Position numbers and translations under genes: made by a program
Notes under the pieces: model-generated
What the model was told of the DNA's origin: nothing
Database searches by the model: none
What the model saw: only the letters and a program-made list of their open reading frames with translations
NCBI GenBank assembly: GCA_948144175.1
Contig: CANXME010000053.1
Location: 1,736,001 to 1,800,000 of the forward strand
Length of the DNA stretch: 64,000 nt
DNA from: Closterium sp. NIES-65
Taxonomy: Eukaryota; Streptophyta; Zygnematophyceae; Desmidiales; Closteriaceae
Direction of reading: 5' to 3'
In this document: in pieces, positions 1 through 12,444 of the stretch
How positions within the stretch are numbered: the first letter of the stretch is position 1
Layout: each line of letters starts with the position of its first letter

Positions 1-2199
1 AGTGGTACGCTGCACGCCAGCGGGGTGGGGGTACTGGTCCGTGCACCTACGTCCTACGCACCGGCGACCGCGCGGGTGAGCAGTGCGGGGGTGCGCACTC
101 CACCTAGCGTTGCTTTGGCCACCTGACGGACGCTTGGCGTCACCAGTTCCCGGAGGCCGCTGAGATCCCCCGCTGGGGCGAGCTGTCTAGGGCGGGAGTA
201 GCTGTCTTTGACCTTGACTTTGATGCTATTCTTGCTGCTATGTATGCTGTGACTATTAGTGATGAGGGTGACTGTTACCGGTGTTTTCCGCCCGACCCGG
301 GCATTGAGACTGCTGCTCTAGGTACTGGTGAGGCTGCTGCTCTAGGTGCTAGCGAGGCTGCTGCTCTAGGTGCTCGTGCGTCTGCTCCCTCAGGTGCTGG
401 TGAGTCTGCTCTCTGAGGTACTGCGTTGGCTTTGGCCTCCCACACCTTCACCCTTGACTCGGGGGCTTCTCGCTCCTTCTTTCGAGACCGCACCATACTC
501 ACGCCGCTTGGCCGGCCAGTTGGAGTCTCTCTGGCAGACCCCTCTGGGGGTCCTGTCCTTGCTCACTTCTCCACTGTCCTCCCGTGTCCGGCGGCCCCCT
601 CTTGCACCCTGTCTGGCCTTTACCTCCCCTCGTTCTCTACGAACTTGGTGAGTGGTGCTGACCTACAGGATGCGGGGACTCACCAGTTCACTCCTGCGAG
701 TCAGCGGGTGACCCACTGCACGGACGCTCGGACAGGCCGACACCTGGCCACGTTTACACGTCGGCCGGGGTCGAGCCTGTACACACTGACCACTGCGTCT
801 CCTGCAGTCACTGCGTCTGGTCATGTAGCTGCGTCGGGTCAGGTGTTTGCTGCAGCGTCCAGGTCTGGTCCTGAGTCTGCCCCCTGCTCGTGTCGCCTCC
901 TGTCTCACGAGACTCTCCTCTGGCACCACCGTCTTGGTCACCCCTCCCTGCTTCGTCTCCGAGGCATGGCCTCTCGTGTCCTTGTCTCTGGTCTTCCCCG
1001 GTCCCTCCCTCCCCTTCCTTCGGGGCCTGGCCCTACCTGCGTCCCCTGTGTCCAGGGGCGGCAGCGGGCTGCCCCTCACTCCTCCCAGTTTCCTGTGACA
1101 GAGGCCCCGCTGCAGACGCTTCACATGGACGTGTGGGGCCCAGCCCGCGTCCGTGGACAGGGTCACGAGCGCTACTTCCTGCTGGTGGTTGACGACAACT
1201 CGCGTTACACCACAGTCTTCCCCTTGCGCAGCAAGGGTGATATCATTGAGGTGTTGATCGACTGGATCCGCGCAGCTCGTCTCCAGCTCAGGCAGAGCTT
1301 CGGCTCGGACTTTCCTGTTCTGCGTCTGCACTCTAACAGAGGCGGAGAGTTCTCCTCTGGCCTTCTGCGACCTACTGTCGTGCACGAGGCATCCGCCAGA
1401 CCTTCACACTTCCGGACTCTCCACAGCAAAATGGGATTGCTGAGCGCCGCATTGGCATGGTCATGGACGTCGCCCGTACGTCCATGATGCATGCGGCTGC
1501 CCCCCATTTTTTGTGGTCGTTTGCGGTTCGGTACGCGGCGCATCAGATCAACCTTCACCCCAGGATCTCCAGGCCGGAGACCTCCCCAGCTTTGCTGTGG
1601 ACGGGGAAAGTTGGCGATGCGTCTGCGTTCCGTGTCTGGGGATCTCGGGCGTTTGTCCGCGACTTGTCTCCGCACAAGCTGCCCCTCGTGCTGCTCCTTG
1701 CGTCTTCCTTGGCTTCCCCCCTGACGCGCCAAGGTGGCAGTTTTACCACCCCACCTCTCGCCGTGTTCTGTCCTCCCAGGACGTCACGTTTGACGAGTCG
1801 GTCCCCTACTACCGCCTCTTCCCCTACCGCACTCCGTCCCTCCCCCCGCCACCGCTCTTCCTTGTGCCAGGTCCCCCCCCGGTAGACCCCCTCCCCCCTC
1901 AGGGTCCTGCCCCTTCAGGTGTGTCCCAGGTAGACGCAGTCAAGCCTGTCGAGGTTACTGGTGACTCTGGTGCTGCTGAGGGTGCTGAGCCTGGGGGTGC
2001 TGACTCTGGGGGTGCTGAGCGTGTGGGTGCTACGCCTGGGTGTGCTGAGCCTGAGGGTGCTACTACTGGGGGTGCTGAGCCTGGGGGTGCTGAGCCTGGG
2101 CGTGCTACCACTGGGGGTGCTGAGCCTGGGGGTACTGAGCCTGGGGGTGCTACGCCTGGGGGTGCTGAGCCTTGGGGTGCTACGCCTTTGAGGTACTGA
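1..2199 (+). pseudogene. Copia A Gag C-terminus, protease and integrase (broken)
   Basis: The first codons encode the tail of an LREWY motif, then a CX13C knuckle, then an aspartic protease with DSGAS (about 448-465). The pre-integrase zinc region follows (LLWHHRLGHPS, and later CVPC), then the integrase core with LHMDVWGPA and a degraded second Asp block reading HSNRGGEF instead of HSDRGGEF. In-frame stops fall near 104 and 413, and there are frameshifts near 1368 and 1680. The glutamate region QNGIAERRIG is recognisable near 1430-1450 only across a shift. The end is a linker of GAEPG-like pentapeptides (about 1975-2195) encoded by a 15-bp minisatellite. Family assignment is certain; no product is expected. 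Confidence 0.88.
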
Positions 2200-2239
2200 G
2201 CCTGGGGGTGCGGAGCCTGAGGGAGCTGGGCCAGCTCGT

Positions 2240-4663
2240 GTGGCGTCTGACGGTGCTGGGCCTGGAGGTTCTCCGGGTGCTTCATCTCGGCGGGAGCCAC
2301 TCTCTCCACAGGAGCTGCGCGAGTGGTTTGCCCGGCGCTGGAGGCGTGCTGCTGGAGCTGGAGGTTCTTCGGCTGCTGAGGGTGCTGGTGCCGCGGGTCC
2401 TGGAGGTGCTCGTACTCGGAGTACTGGAGCTGCTGGGCCTGCGGATACGACTGGAGCTGGAGCTGCTGAGGGTGTTGGCGCTGAGGCTACTGCTGTCGGT
2501 CCTGGAGGCGGTCCTGCTGGGGGTGCTACTTGTGCTGCTGGAGGTACTGGAGCTGGAGGTGCTGCTGGCGCTGGTGCTTCCGCTGGGGGTACTGGTGCTG
2601 TCCCTGCTGTGTCTGGAGTCGCCGCGCGGCCTCGGCCGTACTTCGTTCCGCTCCTTCAGCAGGTTCTTGGTCTCCCGCCTTCTACTGGTCCTCCTCCTCC
2701 CTTAGAGTGTCCACAGCCTGTCCCGTCACAGTTACAGTTACAGCCGGCCTCCCCACTGCCTGCTCCTTCTCCCTACACTGGTCCTACAGGAGGTCTTGCC
2801 GAGCGTCGTGAGCCTGCGTCTCGCCCTGCGTCGCCTGTCCATCCTGCTCGCACTAGTGGTCGTGGTTCGCGTCAGCGTCCTCCTCCTGTCCCTGGCACGC
2901 ACCGGATGTCTTTGCGTCCGTCCACTGCTCCTCTGCGTGCCCCTTTGCCTTCTCCTCCTGAGTCCTCTCTTCCTGCTCTTACCGATTCGGAGTCGGACTC
3001 TCTTCGTGCTGCCAGTCCTAATGTTACGCGTCTCCTTGCTACTGTCGTCACTGACCCTTCCTTTGAGTCCACTGCTGCGTCTGCCCTAGTTGCTGAGCTC
3101 GTCGACTTTGCTGCTCGCTGTCGTCTAGACTACGCTGCTAGTCTTGTCGCTGAGTCTGAGTCTGTCTATCCTCCGTCCGTCGGGGGTGAGTGTGCCCTTA
3201 GCACGGACGTCCTTGAGGACAGGCAGGAGGAGTTCCAGTGTTTGGCTGCTACTTCACCTCATCTCGTGTCCGTACTGCTTACCCCTGAGGGAGACCCGGA
3301 TGCACTTGACATCCCGACTCCGCGCTCTTACGCGCAGGCGATAGAGGGTCCCTACTCCTCTCAGTGGCAGGCAGCTATGGACACAGAGATGGCTTCCTGG
3401 AAGTCCACAGGCACCTACGTTGACAAGGTTCCCCCGCCTGGGACGAACATCGTCAGTGGCATGTGGATTTTCAGGGTGAAGCGGCCGCCGGGTTCTCCGC
3501 CTGTCTTCAAGGCGCGTTACGTGGCTCGAGGCTTCAGACAGCGGCAAGGAGTTGACTACTTTCAGACCTTCTCTCCCACCCCGAAGATGACCACTCTTCG
3601 GGTGCTGCTGCACATAGCCGCTCAGCGCGACTACGAGCTTCACTCTCTTAACTTCAGCACAGGTTTCTCGCAGGGCAGCCTGCACGAGGAGATCTGGCTG
3701 CGCCGCCCACCTGGCTTCACTAGGTCGTTCCCTCTTGGTACCCAGTGGAGCCTCCAGCGGCAAGTCTACGGTCTCCACCAGGCACCGCGTGAGTGGCACG
3801 ACACACTGAGGACTACACTTGCGGCTCTTGGGTTTGCTCCCTCTACTGCCGACCCGTCGCTGTTTCTGCGCACCGACACTTCTTTGCCGCCGTTCTACAT
3901 CCTCGTGTACGTCGACGACTTGGTCTTTGCCACAGCTGACACTTCTGGACTCGCCCACGTGAAGTCCGAGCTGCAGAAGAGACACACGTGCACAGACCTG
4001 GGTGAACTGCGCAGCTACCTTGGCTTGCAGATCACCCGGGACAGAGCACGCTGCACCATTACCCTCACACATGGTGCAGCAGGTCCTTTAGCGCTTCGGC
4101 TTCACGTACTCCTCGCCTCAGGCCACTCCTCTGCCTACTCGCCACTCGCTCTCAGACCTGATGACCTGCACACGACCTGACCTTGCATACCCTCTTAGCA
4201 TTCTTGCACGCTATGTTGCTCTTGGGAGACACAGACCGGAGCACATGGCTGCAGCAAAGAGGGTGTTGCGCTACTTGTGCAGTACGTCGGGCATGGGGCT
4301 TGTGCTTGGAGGGCAGAGTCCAGTGGTCCTCACTGGGCATGCAGACGCTTCTTGGGCTGACGACCAGGCTACGCAGCGATCGTCACAGGGTTACACCTTC
4401 AGCCTTGGTTCCGGCTCATTCTCGTGGCGGGCTACTCGCTCGTCTTCTGTTCTCAGCTCCAGTTGTGAGGCTGAGATCTACGCAGGAGCCATGGCTGCAC
4501 AGGAGCTTTGCTGGCTCACCCACCTGCTGAGTGACCTCGGAGAGCCGCCTCGTTCTCCTCCAGTGCTGTACGTAGACAACAAGGCCATGCTGGCCTTGTG
4601 TTGGGAGCAGAGACTGGAGCACAGAACGAAGCACATTGCTCTTCGCTACTTCCTTGCTCGTGA
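2240..4663 (+). pseudogene. Copia A linker, reverse transcriptase and RNase H (broken)
   Basis: This starts with the IN-RT linker carrying SPQELREWFARRW (about 2303-2343). Next comes the copia RT: the YSSQWQAAMDTEM start, FKARYVARGF, and the catalytic YVDDLVFA near 3907-3930. A frameshift near 4066 and a deletion of roughly 110 bp near 4150 remove the end of RT, relative to the same region in B, C and D. RNase H follows with HADASWADD, SCEAEIYAG and YVDNKAML. Element B then interrupts it at 4664. The substitution STGFS for the usual STAFL in RT is further decay. Confidence 0.88.
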
Positions 4664-4798
4664 TGTGAGAATGAGAACGAGAGAATGATGTGAACTATGA
4701 ATGAAACGAGTACAAATATAAAACCCTAGTTGGGTTGTACCCCCTATGGAATACCCCACTATAGCCTACACAATAGCATGAACTATAATGTTCTGACA
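4664..4798 (-). repeat. Copia B 3' LTR
   Basis: TG...CA-bounded 135-bp repeat matching 11948-12082. It contains AACCCTAGTTGGGTT, an inverted-repeat core shared by the related LTRs. The purine tract TGGGGGTG (minus strand) abuts it at 4799 onward. A conserved 3' UTR block lies at 4865-4906. Confidence 0.95.
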
Positions 4799-5007
4799 CA
4801 CCCCCATAGGCAAAGTGGGGGAGAACAAGGGGTCACAAGACCAGTGAAGCAAAGCAAAGCAAAGCTCAGGGTGGATCACAAAGTCACCACACATTCCGAG
4901 CACAAGTTCAAAGGCCAAAAGGCCAGTTCACATGCAAGAGCACATATATATATACAAGGCTAAGCAAGCAAGAGCAGGAGTATATATATGTGACAGTACA
5001 AGCAAGG

Positions 5008-8000
5008 TCAAGAAGTGAGCAAGTGAGGCAAGACAGGCACAAGACCCAGCTGAGTGCAGAAGCGCTGATGATCACAAGGCGCAAGTGCCTCGGTGAAAAC
5101 ATCAGCAGTGTTGGCCTCAGAGGCCACGTACGCAAGTCGCAACTGTCCACGCTGCTGTATTTCACGAGCAAGAAAGTAACGGAGAGCAATGTGCTTTGTC
5201 CTGTGCTCCAGTCTCTGCTCTCGACACAAGGCCAGCATGGCCTTGTTGTCTACGTACAGGACTGGAGGAGAACGAGGTGGCTCTCCAAGGTCGGTCAGTA
5301 GGTAGGTGAGCCAGCGAAGCTCCTGGGCAGCCATAGCCCCGGCGTAGATCTCAGCCTCACAACTGGAGCCGAGAACAGAAGATGAGCGGGTAGCCCGCCA
5401 CGAAACAGAGCCGGAACCAAGACACAAGGTGTAACCCTGTGACGACCGCTGCGTAGCCTGGTCGCCAGCCCAAGAAGCGTCCGCGTGCCCAGTGAGGACC
5501 ACTGGACTCCGCCCTCCAAGCACTAGCCCCATGCCCGACGTACTGCACAAGTAGCCCAACACCCTCTTCGCTGCAGCCATGTGCTCTGGTCGGTGTCTCC
5601 CAGGAGCAACATAGCGTGCAAGAATGCTAAGAGGGTATGCAAGGTCAGGTCGTGTGCAGGTCATCAGGTACATGAGGCAGCCAACAAGCTCTGGATACGG
5701 GCCACTCGACTCTACGGACTCATCCGAAGGCAGAGCTGAGAGTGAGTGGCGAGTAGACAGAGGAGTGGCCTGAGGCGAGGAGTACGTGAAGCCGAAGCGC
5801 TGAAGGACCTGCTGCACCATGTGTGACTGAATCAGGGTAATGGTGCGGCGTGCTCTGTCCCGGGTGATCTGCAAGCCAAGGTAGCTGCGCAGTTCACCCA
5901 GGTCTGTGCACGTGTGTCGCTTCTGCAGCTCGGACTTCACGTAGGCGAGTCCAGCAGTGTCAGCTGTGGCAAAGACCAAGTCGTCGACGTACACGAGGAT
6001 GTAGAACGGCGGCAGAGAGGTGTCGGTGCGCAGAAACAGCGACGGGTCGGCAGTAGAAGGAGCAAACCCAAGAGCCGCAAGCGTAGTCCTCAGTGTGTCG
6101 TGCCACTCACGTGGCGCCTGGCGAAGACCGTAGACTGGACGCCGGAGACTCCACTGGGTACCAGGAGGGAAAGACCCAGTGAAGCCAGGTGGGCGGCGCA
6201 GCCAGATCTCCTCGTGCAGGCTGCCCTGCAAGAAAGCTGTGCTGAAGTCGAGAGAGTGGAGCTCGTAGTCACGGTGAGCAGCAATGTGCAGCAATACCCG
6301 AAGAGTGGTCATCTTCGGGGTGGGGGAGAAGGTCTGAAAGTAGTCAAATCCCTGCCGCAGACTGAAGCCACGAGCCACGTAACGCGCCTTGAAGACAGGC
6401 GGAGAACCCGGCGGCCGCTTCACCCTGAAGATCCACATGCCACTGACGATGTTCGCCCCACGAGGGGCGACAGCGTCAACGTAGGTGCCTGTGGAGTTCC
6501 AGGAAGCCATCTCTGCATCCATAGCTGCCTGCCACTGAGAGGAGTAGGGACCCTCTATCGCCTCCGCGTAAGAGCGCGGAGTCGGGATGTCAAGTGCATC
6601 CGGGTCTCCCTGAGGGGTAAGCAGTACGGACACGAGAAGAGGTGAAGCAGCTGCCAGACACTGGAACTCCTCCTGCCTATCCTCAAGGACGTCCGTGCCA
6701 AGGGCACACTCACCCCCGACGGACGGAGGACAGACAGACTCAGACTCAGCGACAAGACTAGCAGCGTAGTCTAAGCGACAGCGAGCAGCAAAGTCGACGA
6801 GCTCAGTAACGAGAGCAGACGCAGCAGTAGACTCAAAAGAAGGGTCAGTGACCGCAGTAGCAAGGAGACGCGTGACAGTAGGACTGGCAGCACGAAGAGA
6901 GTCCGACTCAGGGTCGGCAAGTGCAGGAAGAGAGGACTCAGGAGGGGAAGGCAAAGGGGCACGCAGAGGAGCAGTAGACAGACGCAGAGACATCCGGTGC
7001 GTGCGAGGGACAGGAGGAGGACGCTGGCGCGAACCGCGACCACTAGCGCGAGCAGCTCTAACAGGCGACGCAGGACGAGACGCAGGCTCACGACGCTCAG
7101 TAAGACCTCCAGTAGGACCAGCGTAGGGAGAAGGAGCAGGCAGAGGGGAGGCAGGCTGTAGCTGTGACTGTGACGAGACAGGCTGTGGACACTCTAAGGG
7201 AGGAGGAGGACCAGTAGGAGGAGGAAGACCAAGAACCTGCTGCAGGAGTGGAACAAAGTACGGTCAAGGCCGCGTGACGACGCCAGAAGCAACAGGGACA
7301 GTACTAGTACCCTCAGCAGGAGCACCCGCTCCAGCAGCACCTCCAGCAGCACCAGGAGCACCCCCAGTAGGACCGCCAGCGGTAGTCTCAGCGCCAACTC
7401 CCTCAGCAGCACCAGCTCCAGTCGAACCCGTAGGCCCAACAGCTCCACTACTCCCAGTACGAGCACCTCCGAGAACCGCGACCGCAGCACCCTCAGCAGC
7501 CGAAGAACCTCCAGCACCAGCAGTACGGCGCCAGCGTCGGGCAAACCACTCGCGCAACTCCTGTGGAGAGAGTGGCTCCCGGCGAGAAGAAGCACCCTGA
7601 GAACCTCCAGGCGGAGCACCTCCACTCTCAGCACCCCCAGGCGTAGCACCTCCAGGCTCAGCACCCCCAGGCGTAGCACCTCCAGGCTCAGCACCCCCAG
7701 GCGTAGCACCCCCAAGCTCAGCACCCCCAGGCTCAGCACCCCCAGGCTTAGTACCCCCAGGCTTAGCACCCCCAAACTCCGCACCCCTAGGTCCAGCACC
7801 CCCAGGCTCAGCACCCCCAGCAGCACCAGAGTCACCAGTGACCTCGACAGGCTCGACTGCGTCTATCTGGGACACACCTTGAGGGGGGAGGGAGTCTACC
7901 TGGGGGGGACCTGGTACAAGGAAGAGCGGGGGTGGGGGGAGGGACGGAGTGCGGTAGGGGAAGAGGCGGTAGTAGGGGACCGACTCGTCAAACGTGACGT

Positions 8001-9519
8001 CCTGGGAGGACAGAATACGTCGAGAGGTGGGGTGGTAGAACTGCCACCCAGGTGCGTCAGGGGGGAACCCCAGGAAGACGCAAGGAGCAGCACGAGGGGA
8101 CAGCTTGTCCGCAGACAAGTCGCGGACAAACGCCCGAGATCCCCAGACCCGGAACGCCGACACATCGCCAACCTTCCCCGTCCACAGTAAGGCTGGGGAG
8201 GTCTCCGGCCTGGAGACCCTAGGGTGGAGGTTGATCTGATGCGCCGCGTACCTGACCGCAAACGGCCACAGAAAATGGGGGGCAGCCGCATGCATCATAG
8301 ACGTACGAGCGACGTCCATGACCATGCCAATGCGGCGCTCAGCAATCCCATTTTGCTGCGGTGAGTCCGGAAGCGTGAAGGTCTGACGGATGCCTCGTGG
8401 GCGACAGTAGGCTCGCAGTAGGCCAGAGGAAAACTCTCCGCCTCTGTCCGAGTGCAGACGCAGAACAGGGAAGTCCGAGCCAAAGCTCCGCCTGAGCTGG
8501 AGACGAGCCGCGCGGATCCAGTCGATCAGCACCTCAGTGACATCAGCCTTGCTGCGCAAGGGGAAGACCGTGGTGTAACGCGAGTAGTCGTCAACAACGA
8601 GCATGAAGTAGCGCTCGTGACCCTGTCCACGGACGCGGGCCGGGCCCCACACGTTTATGTGAAGCGTCTGCAACGGGGCTTCTGTCGGAGGAAACTGGGA
8701 GGAGTGAGGGGCAGCCCGCTGGCACCCCTCAAGACAGGGGACACAGGCAGGGCCAGGGCCCTGAGGAAGGGGAGGGAGGGACTGGGGGAGACCAGACTCA
8801 AGAAGACGGGAGGCCATGCCTCTGAGCCGAAGCAGAGAGGGGTGACCAAGACGGTGGTGCCAGAGGAGAGTCTCGTGAGACAAGAGATGACACGAACAGG
8901 GGGCAGACTCAGGACCAGACCTGGACGCTGCAGCAAACACCTGACCGGACAAAGCGACTCTACCAGACTCAGTAATGGGAGGAGACGCAATGGTCAGTGT
9001 GTACAGGCTCGACCCCGGCTGACGGGTAAACGTAGCCAGGTGCCAGCCTGTGCTAGCCTCTGTACAGTGCGTCACCCGCTGACGCGCAGGAGTGAACTGG
9101 TGTACTCCCCCATCCTGTAGGTCAGCACCACTCACCGAGTTCGTCGAGAACGAGGGGAGGTAGAGACCAGACAGGGTGCCAGAGGGAGCCGCCGGACACG
9201 GAAGGACTGTGGAGAAGCGAGACAGTACAGGACCCCCGGAGGGGTCAGCCAGAGACACCGCAACCGGCCGACTAAGCGGCGTGAGTGTGGTGCGGTCCCG
9301 AAAGAAGGAGCGAGACGCCCCAGAGTCAAGAGTGAAGGTGAGGGAGGCCGAAGCCGACGTAGTACCTGAGAGCGCAGACTCACCAGTACCTGAGGACGCA
9401 GACACACTCGCACCTAGAGCAGCAGCGTCGCAAGCACCTAGGGCAGCAGCCTCAATGCCCGGATCGGGCGGGAAACAGCGGTAGCAGTCACCCTCATCAC
9501 TATGAGACACAGCATACAT
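5008..9519 (-). pseudogene. Copia B Pol polyprotein with a single internal stop
   Basis: One continuous frame from 9519 to 5008, broken by a TGA at 7264-7266 where relatives have an Arg codon in RPRPYFVPLL. Domains in order: protease DSGAS, pre-integrase HHCC region (LLWHHRLGHPS, CVPC), integrase core with HSDRGGEF and QNGIAERRIG, linker of GAEPG-like repeats and SPQELREWFARRW, reverse transcriptase with YVDDLVFA, and RNase H with HADASWAGD, SCEAEIYAG and YVDNKAML, ending PHLLTS. The first Asp block reads LHINVWGPA, so the usual catalytic Asp is replaced by Asn. Protein length otherwise matches copia Pol. The same frame continues upstream into the Gag knuckle, with no visible separate start. 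Confidence 0.9.
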
Positions 9520-10859
9520 GGCACAGAGAATAGCATCAAAGTCACGATCAAAGATGGCAACACCCGCCCTAGACAGCTCGCCCCAGCGAGGAATCTCTGA
9601 GGCCTCCGGGAACTGGTGACGCCACGCGTCCGTCAGGCGGCCAAAGCAGCGCTGGGTGGGGTGCGGACCCCCACACTGCTCACCCGCACGGTCGCCGGTG
9701 CGCAGGACGTAGGTGCACGAACCAAAACCCCCACCCCGCTGGCGTGCAGTGTACCACTCACGGAGCTGCTGAGGGGATAGGGTCTCACGACCGCGCTGCT
9801 GCTGCTGGCGCGCGCCACTACCGGAGCCACTCCTCTGCGAAGGCCCGCGACCAGCTCCACCGCCACCCGCACCGCCTCCGCCGCCTCCGCTACTGCCGCC
9901 GCCTCCACCGCCGCCTCCACCGCCGCCTCCACCGCCGCCTCCTCCGCCACCTCCGCTCCCACCGCCACCGCCGCCGCCGCCTCTGCCTCCACCGCCGCCA
10001 CCGACCCCCCCACCCGCACCTCCACTCCCACCGCCACCCCCACCACCCCCATCGCCTCCACCTCCACCTCCACCGCCCGCTCCTCCAGCTCCCTTGCCCC
10101 CCTTGCCCTTGCCAGGGCGGCGTCTCCCGCTAGGGGCAGACGCCGCACCGACCGACTCAAGACCAAGGAGGTCGGCAGTAGCAGCAGAGGCAACTGAGGG
10201 CAGTAGGGGGGAGGGGGAACACCCCTCGAGAGGCTCCTACAGCAACTATACTCTTCTCCGCTGCTAAGAGGGCCTTCTCGAGGAGATGGACAGTGAGTGT
10301 GGTGGGACAGACTGAGAGAAAGTGGTCCCTGACTACTCGAAGGGAGTCAGGGAGGCGAGTGACTAGGAAGTACAGAGTGATGTACATGGGGGGGGGGGTT
10401 CGCGGTGCAGAAGTCAGCAGGAAGTGCAGCGCGGTAGCGAGTGTCACTAGTGCGGAGGTGCGTAATGTGGTCAGCAACGGTGGGAAAGGCAGCAAGGTCA
10501 GGGAAGAGGTACGGCAGCATGAGACGGCTCAGTGCAGCAGTGGAAGCGGAGGAGTAGCGCGCGACTACAGCGTCGTACAAGGTCTGAGCACTCTTGTACT
10601 GACTAAAGTGCGCACGCTCGGAGGTAGGGAGGTGGCGACGCACAGCAAGACGTGCAGCAGCATCGCGCGTGGCCCACTGGGAGCGAACAGTGGCGTCAGC
10701 ATCAGCAGCAGGGGCAGAAGAAGCGCCAGAGGTGAGGTCAAAGAGAGAGAGGCCGTCCGCCCTATCGCACTGTAAGAACAGCTGTAGGTCATCTACCCAG
10801 ACCTCAAAGTCAATGGCCCGACCCTCAGCGTCAAAAGCGAGGACACTAGGGGTAGCCAT
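9520..10859 (-). pseudogene. Copia B Gag (frameshifted)
   Basis: The start ATG is at 10859-10857, and the product begins MATPSVLAFDAEGRAI. The N-terminal half is the copia Gag capsid-like (UBN2/Retrotran_gag type) domain, with PYLFPDLAAF and an ITHLRTSD helix. Frame is lost in a run of ten Gs (10387-10396) and again near 10228, where a segment encoding DLRTPIFEGCSPSP in C is missing. A Gly/Pro-rich low-complexity stretch (about 9850-10110), PQQLREWYTARQRG (about 9741-9775) and the CX13CX3HX4C knuckle (about 9650-9725) follow. Confidence 0.85.
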
Positions 10860-10934
10860 GATAGTAGGAGACCAGCAGTGCAAGCAGTAGGGGAAGGGCA
10901 CGTAGTGACAGAGGGTCTGTGCTCACCGGACAGG

Positions 10935-11850
10935 GCTGCTCGGGCGGCTCGGCTGCAGGGCGGCTCGGCAGCTGGGCGGCTCGGCAGCTGGGCGGCTCGG
11001 CGGCTGGGCGGTCGGCTGCACGGCGGCTCGGCTGGTGGGCGGCCGGGCGGCTCGGCTGCAACGCGGCTCGACGGCGGGGCGGCTCGGCTGCTCTGCTGCT
11101 GGGCGGCTCGGCTGCTCTGCTACTGGGCGGCTCGGCTGGGCCGCTGAAGTAGGGCGGCGGGGCCGCTGCAGAGGAGCGGCGGGGCCGCTGCAGAGAGGGC
11201 GGCGGGGCCACTAGATAGGGCGGCGGGGCCGCTGCAGAGAAGCGGCGGGGCCGCTGCAGAAGGACGGCGGGGCCGTTGGGTAGGGCGGCGGGGCCGCTGC
11301 AGAGGAGCGGCGGGGCCGCTGCAGAAGGGCGGCGGGGCCGCTGGATAGGTCGGCGGGGCCGCGAGATAGGGCGGCGGGGCCGCGTGGTGGAGTGGCGGGG
11401 CCGCGAGGTAGGGCGGCGGGGCCGCGAGGTAGAGTGGCGGGGCCGCGTGATGGGGCGGCGGGGCCGCGAGGAAGGGCGGCGGGGCCGCTAGGTAGGGCAG
11501 CGGGGCCGCGCGATGGGGCGGCGGGGCCGCGAGGAAGGGCGGCGGGGCCGCTAGGTAGGGTGGCGGGGCCGCGCGATGGGGCGGCGGGGCCGCGAGGAAG
11601 GGCGGCGGGGCCGCTAGGTAGGGCGGCGGGGCCGCGCGATGGGGCGGCGGGGCCGCGATGGGGGGGCAGGGCCGCGCGAATAAGGGCGGCGGGGCCGCTA
11701 GGTAGGGCGGCGGGGCCGCGCAATGGGGCGGCGAGGCCGCGAAGTAGGGCGGCGGGGCCGCTAGGTAGGGCGGCGGGGCCGCTAGGTAGGGCGGCGGGGC
11801 CGCTAGGGCGGCTCGACGCGACCGTAAGGGCGGCACGACGGGCCGCTAGA
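10935..11850 (-). repeat. GC-rich leader minisatellite of copia B
   Basis: Tandem imperfect units of about 17 bp (CGGCTCGG core, 10935-11120) and then about 21-22 bp (GCGGCGGGGCCGC core, 11120-11810) lie between the gag start and the primer site. A run of 23 A (11850-11872) closes the block. No conserved reading frame is visible; the long frames across it are by-products of low complexity. Confidence 0.85.
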
Positions 11851-11903
11851 AAAAAAAAAAAAAAAAAAAAAAGGGGAGAGCGCGACTCAAGGCGCGCTTC
11901 GGT

Positions 11904-11947
11904 GGGCCCTAGGAACAGTCCCTAGGAGGGGACCTGCTCTGATACCA
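11904..11947 (-). promoter_or_regulatory. Copia B primer-binding site and GGGCCC leader motif
   Basis: On the minus strand the LTR end is followed by TGGTATCAGAGC (11936-11947), the plant copia primer site complementary to initiator tRNA-Met. A CCTAGG...CCTAGG inverted pair and the palindrome GGGCCC (11904-11909) follow 26 nt downstream. Confidence 0.85.
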
Positions 11948-12082
11948 TGTGAGAATGAGAACGAGAGAATGATGTGAACTATGAATGAAACGAGTACAAA
12001 TATAAAACCCTAGTTGGGTTGTAGACCCTATGGAATACCCCACTATAGCCTACACAATAGCATGAACTATAATGTTCTGACA
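11948..12082 (-). repeat. Copia B 5' LTR
   Basis: 135-bp partner of 4664-4798, bounded by the primer site on one side and the CGTGA duplication (12083-12087) on the other. It should carry the promoter of element B. Confidence 0.95.
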
Positions 12083-12087
12083 CGTGA

Positions 12088-12241
12088 GCTACAGCAGCGT
12101 GGTCAGCTGCGTCTTGCGTACGTGGCCTCTGAGGCCAACACTGCTGATATCTTCACCAAGGCGCTTGCGCCTTGTGATCATCAGCGCTTCTGTACTCAGC
12201 TGGGTCTTGTGCCTGCCTTGCCTCACTTGCTCACCTCTTGA
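12088..12241 (+). pseudogene. Copia A, end of RNase H (resumed after element B)
   Basis: Encodes the last ~50 residues of Pol (ELQQRGQLRLAYVASEAN through PHLLTS and a stop). It joins in frame to the YFLARE codons before 4664 once element B and one target duplication are removed. This is direct proof that B inserted into A. Confidence 0.92.
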
Positions 12242-12343
12242 CCTTGCTTGTACTGTTACATATATATATACACCTGCTCTTGCTTATCTAGCCTTTTATA
12301 TATATATGTAATCATGCATGTGAACTGGCCTTTTGGCCTTGAA

Positions 12344-12385
12344 CTTGTGCTCGGAATGTGTGGTGACTTTGTGATCCACCCTGAG
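12344..12385 (+). other. Conserved 3' UTR block of copia A
   Basis: About 42 bp reading CTTGTGCTCGGAATGTG...CCACCCTGAG, found in the same place in B (4865-4906), C (14348-14389), D (21467-21508) and even in the coding-free element J (34725-34766). A TA-rich microsatellite (12260-12308) precedes it. A cis-acting role is inferred from its retention. Confidence 0.75.
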
Positions 12386-12444
12386 CTTGCTTTGCTTGAC
12401 TAGTCTTGTGACCCCTTGTTCTCCCCCACTTTGCCTATGGGGTG

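Larger units (their letters stand above)
4664..12082 (-). mobile_element. Copia element B, complete LTR to LTR
   Basis: A 7.4-kb minus-strand copia. The 135-bp LTRs at 4664-4798 and 11948-12082 differ at about two bases (near the CCCTATGG block), which suggests a fairly young insertion. Target duplication CGTGA. Reading 5' to 3' on the minus strand: LTR, primer site, GC-rich leader minisatellite, gag, pol, 3' UTR, G-rich purine tract, LTR. Gag is frameshifted and pol has one stop, so it is not autonomous now. Confidence 0.95.

Noticed and set aside
663-1385. Minus-strand frames opposite copia pol genes (also 5914-6645, 15400-16080, 22701-23195)
   Set aside because: They mirror conserved Pol coding sequence on the other strand and recur wherever pol occurs; shadows, not genes.
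9850-10110. Collagen-like or glycine-rich host protein
   Set aside because: It is the low-complexity Gly-rich part of copia Gag, present at the same place in C, E and H.
11120-11810. Regular repeat array resembling a CRISPR array
   Set aside because: Units are contiguous, low complexity and have no unique spacers; the setting is a eukaryotic retrotransposon leader.
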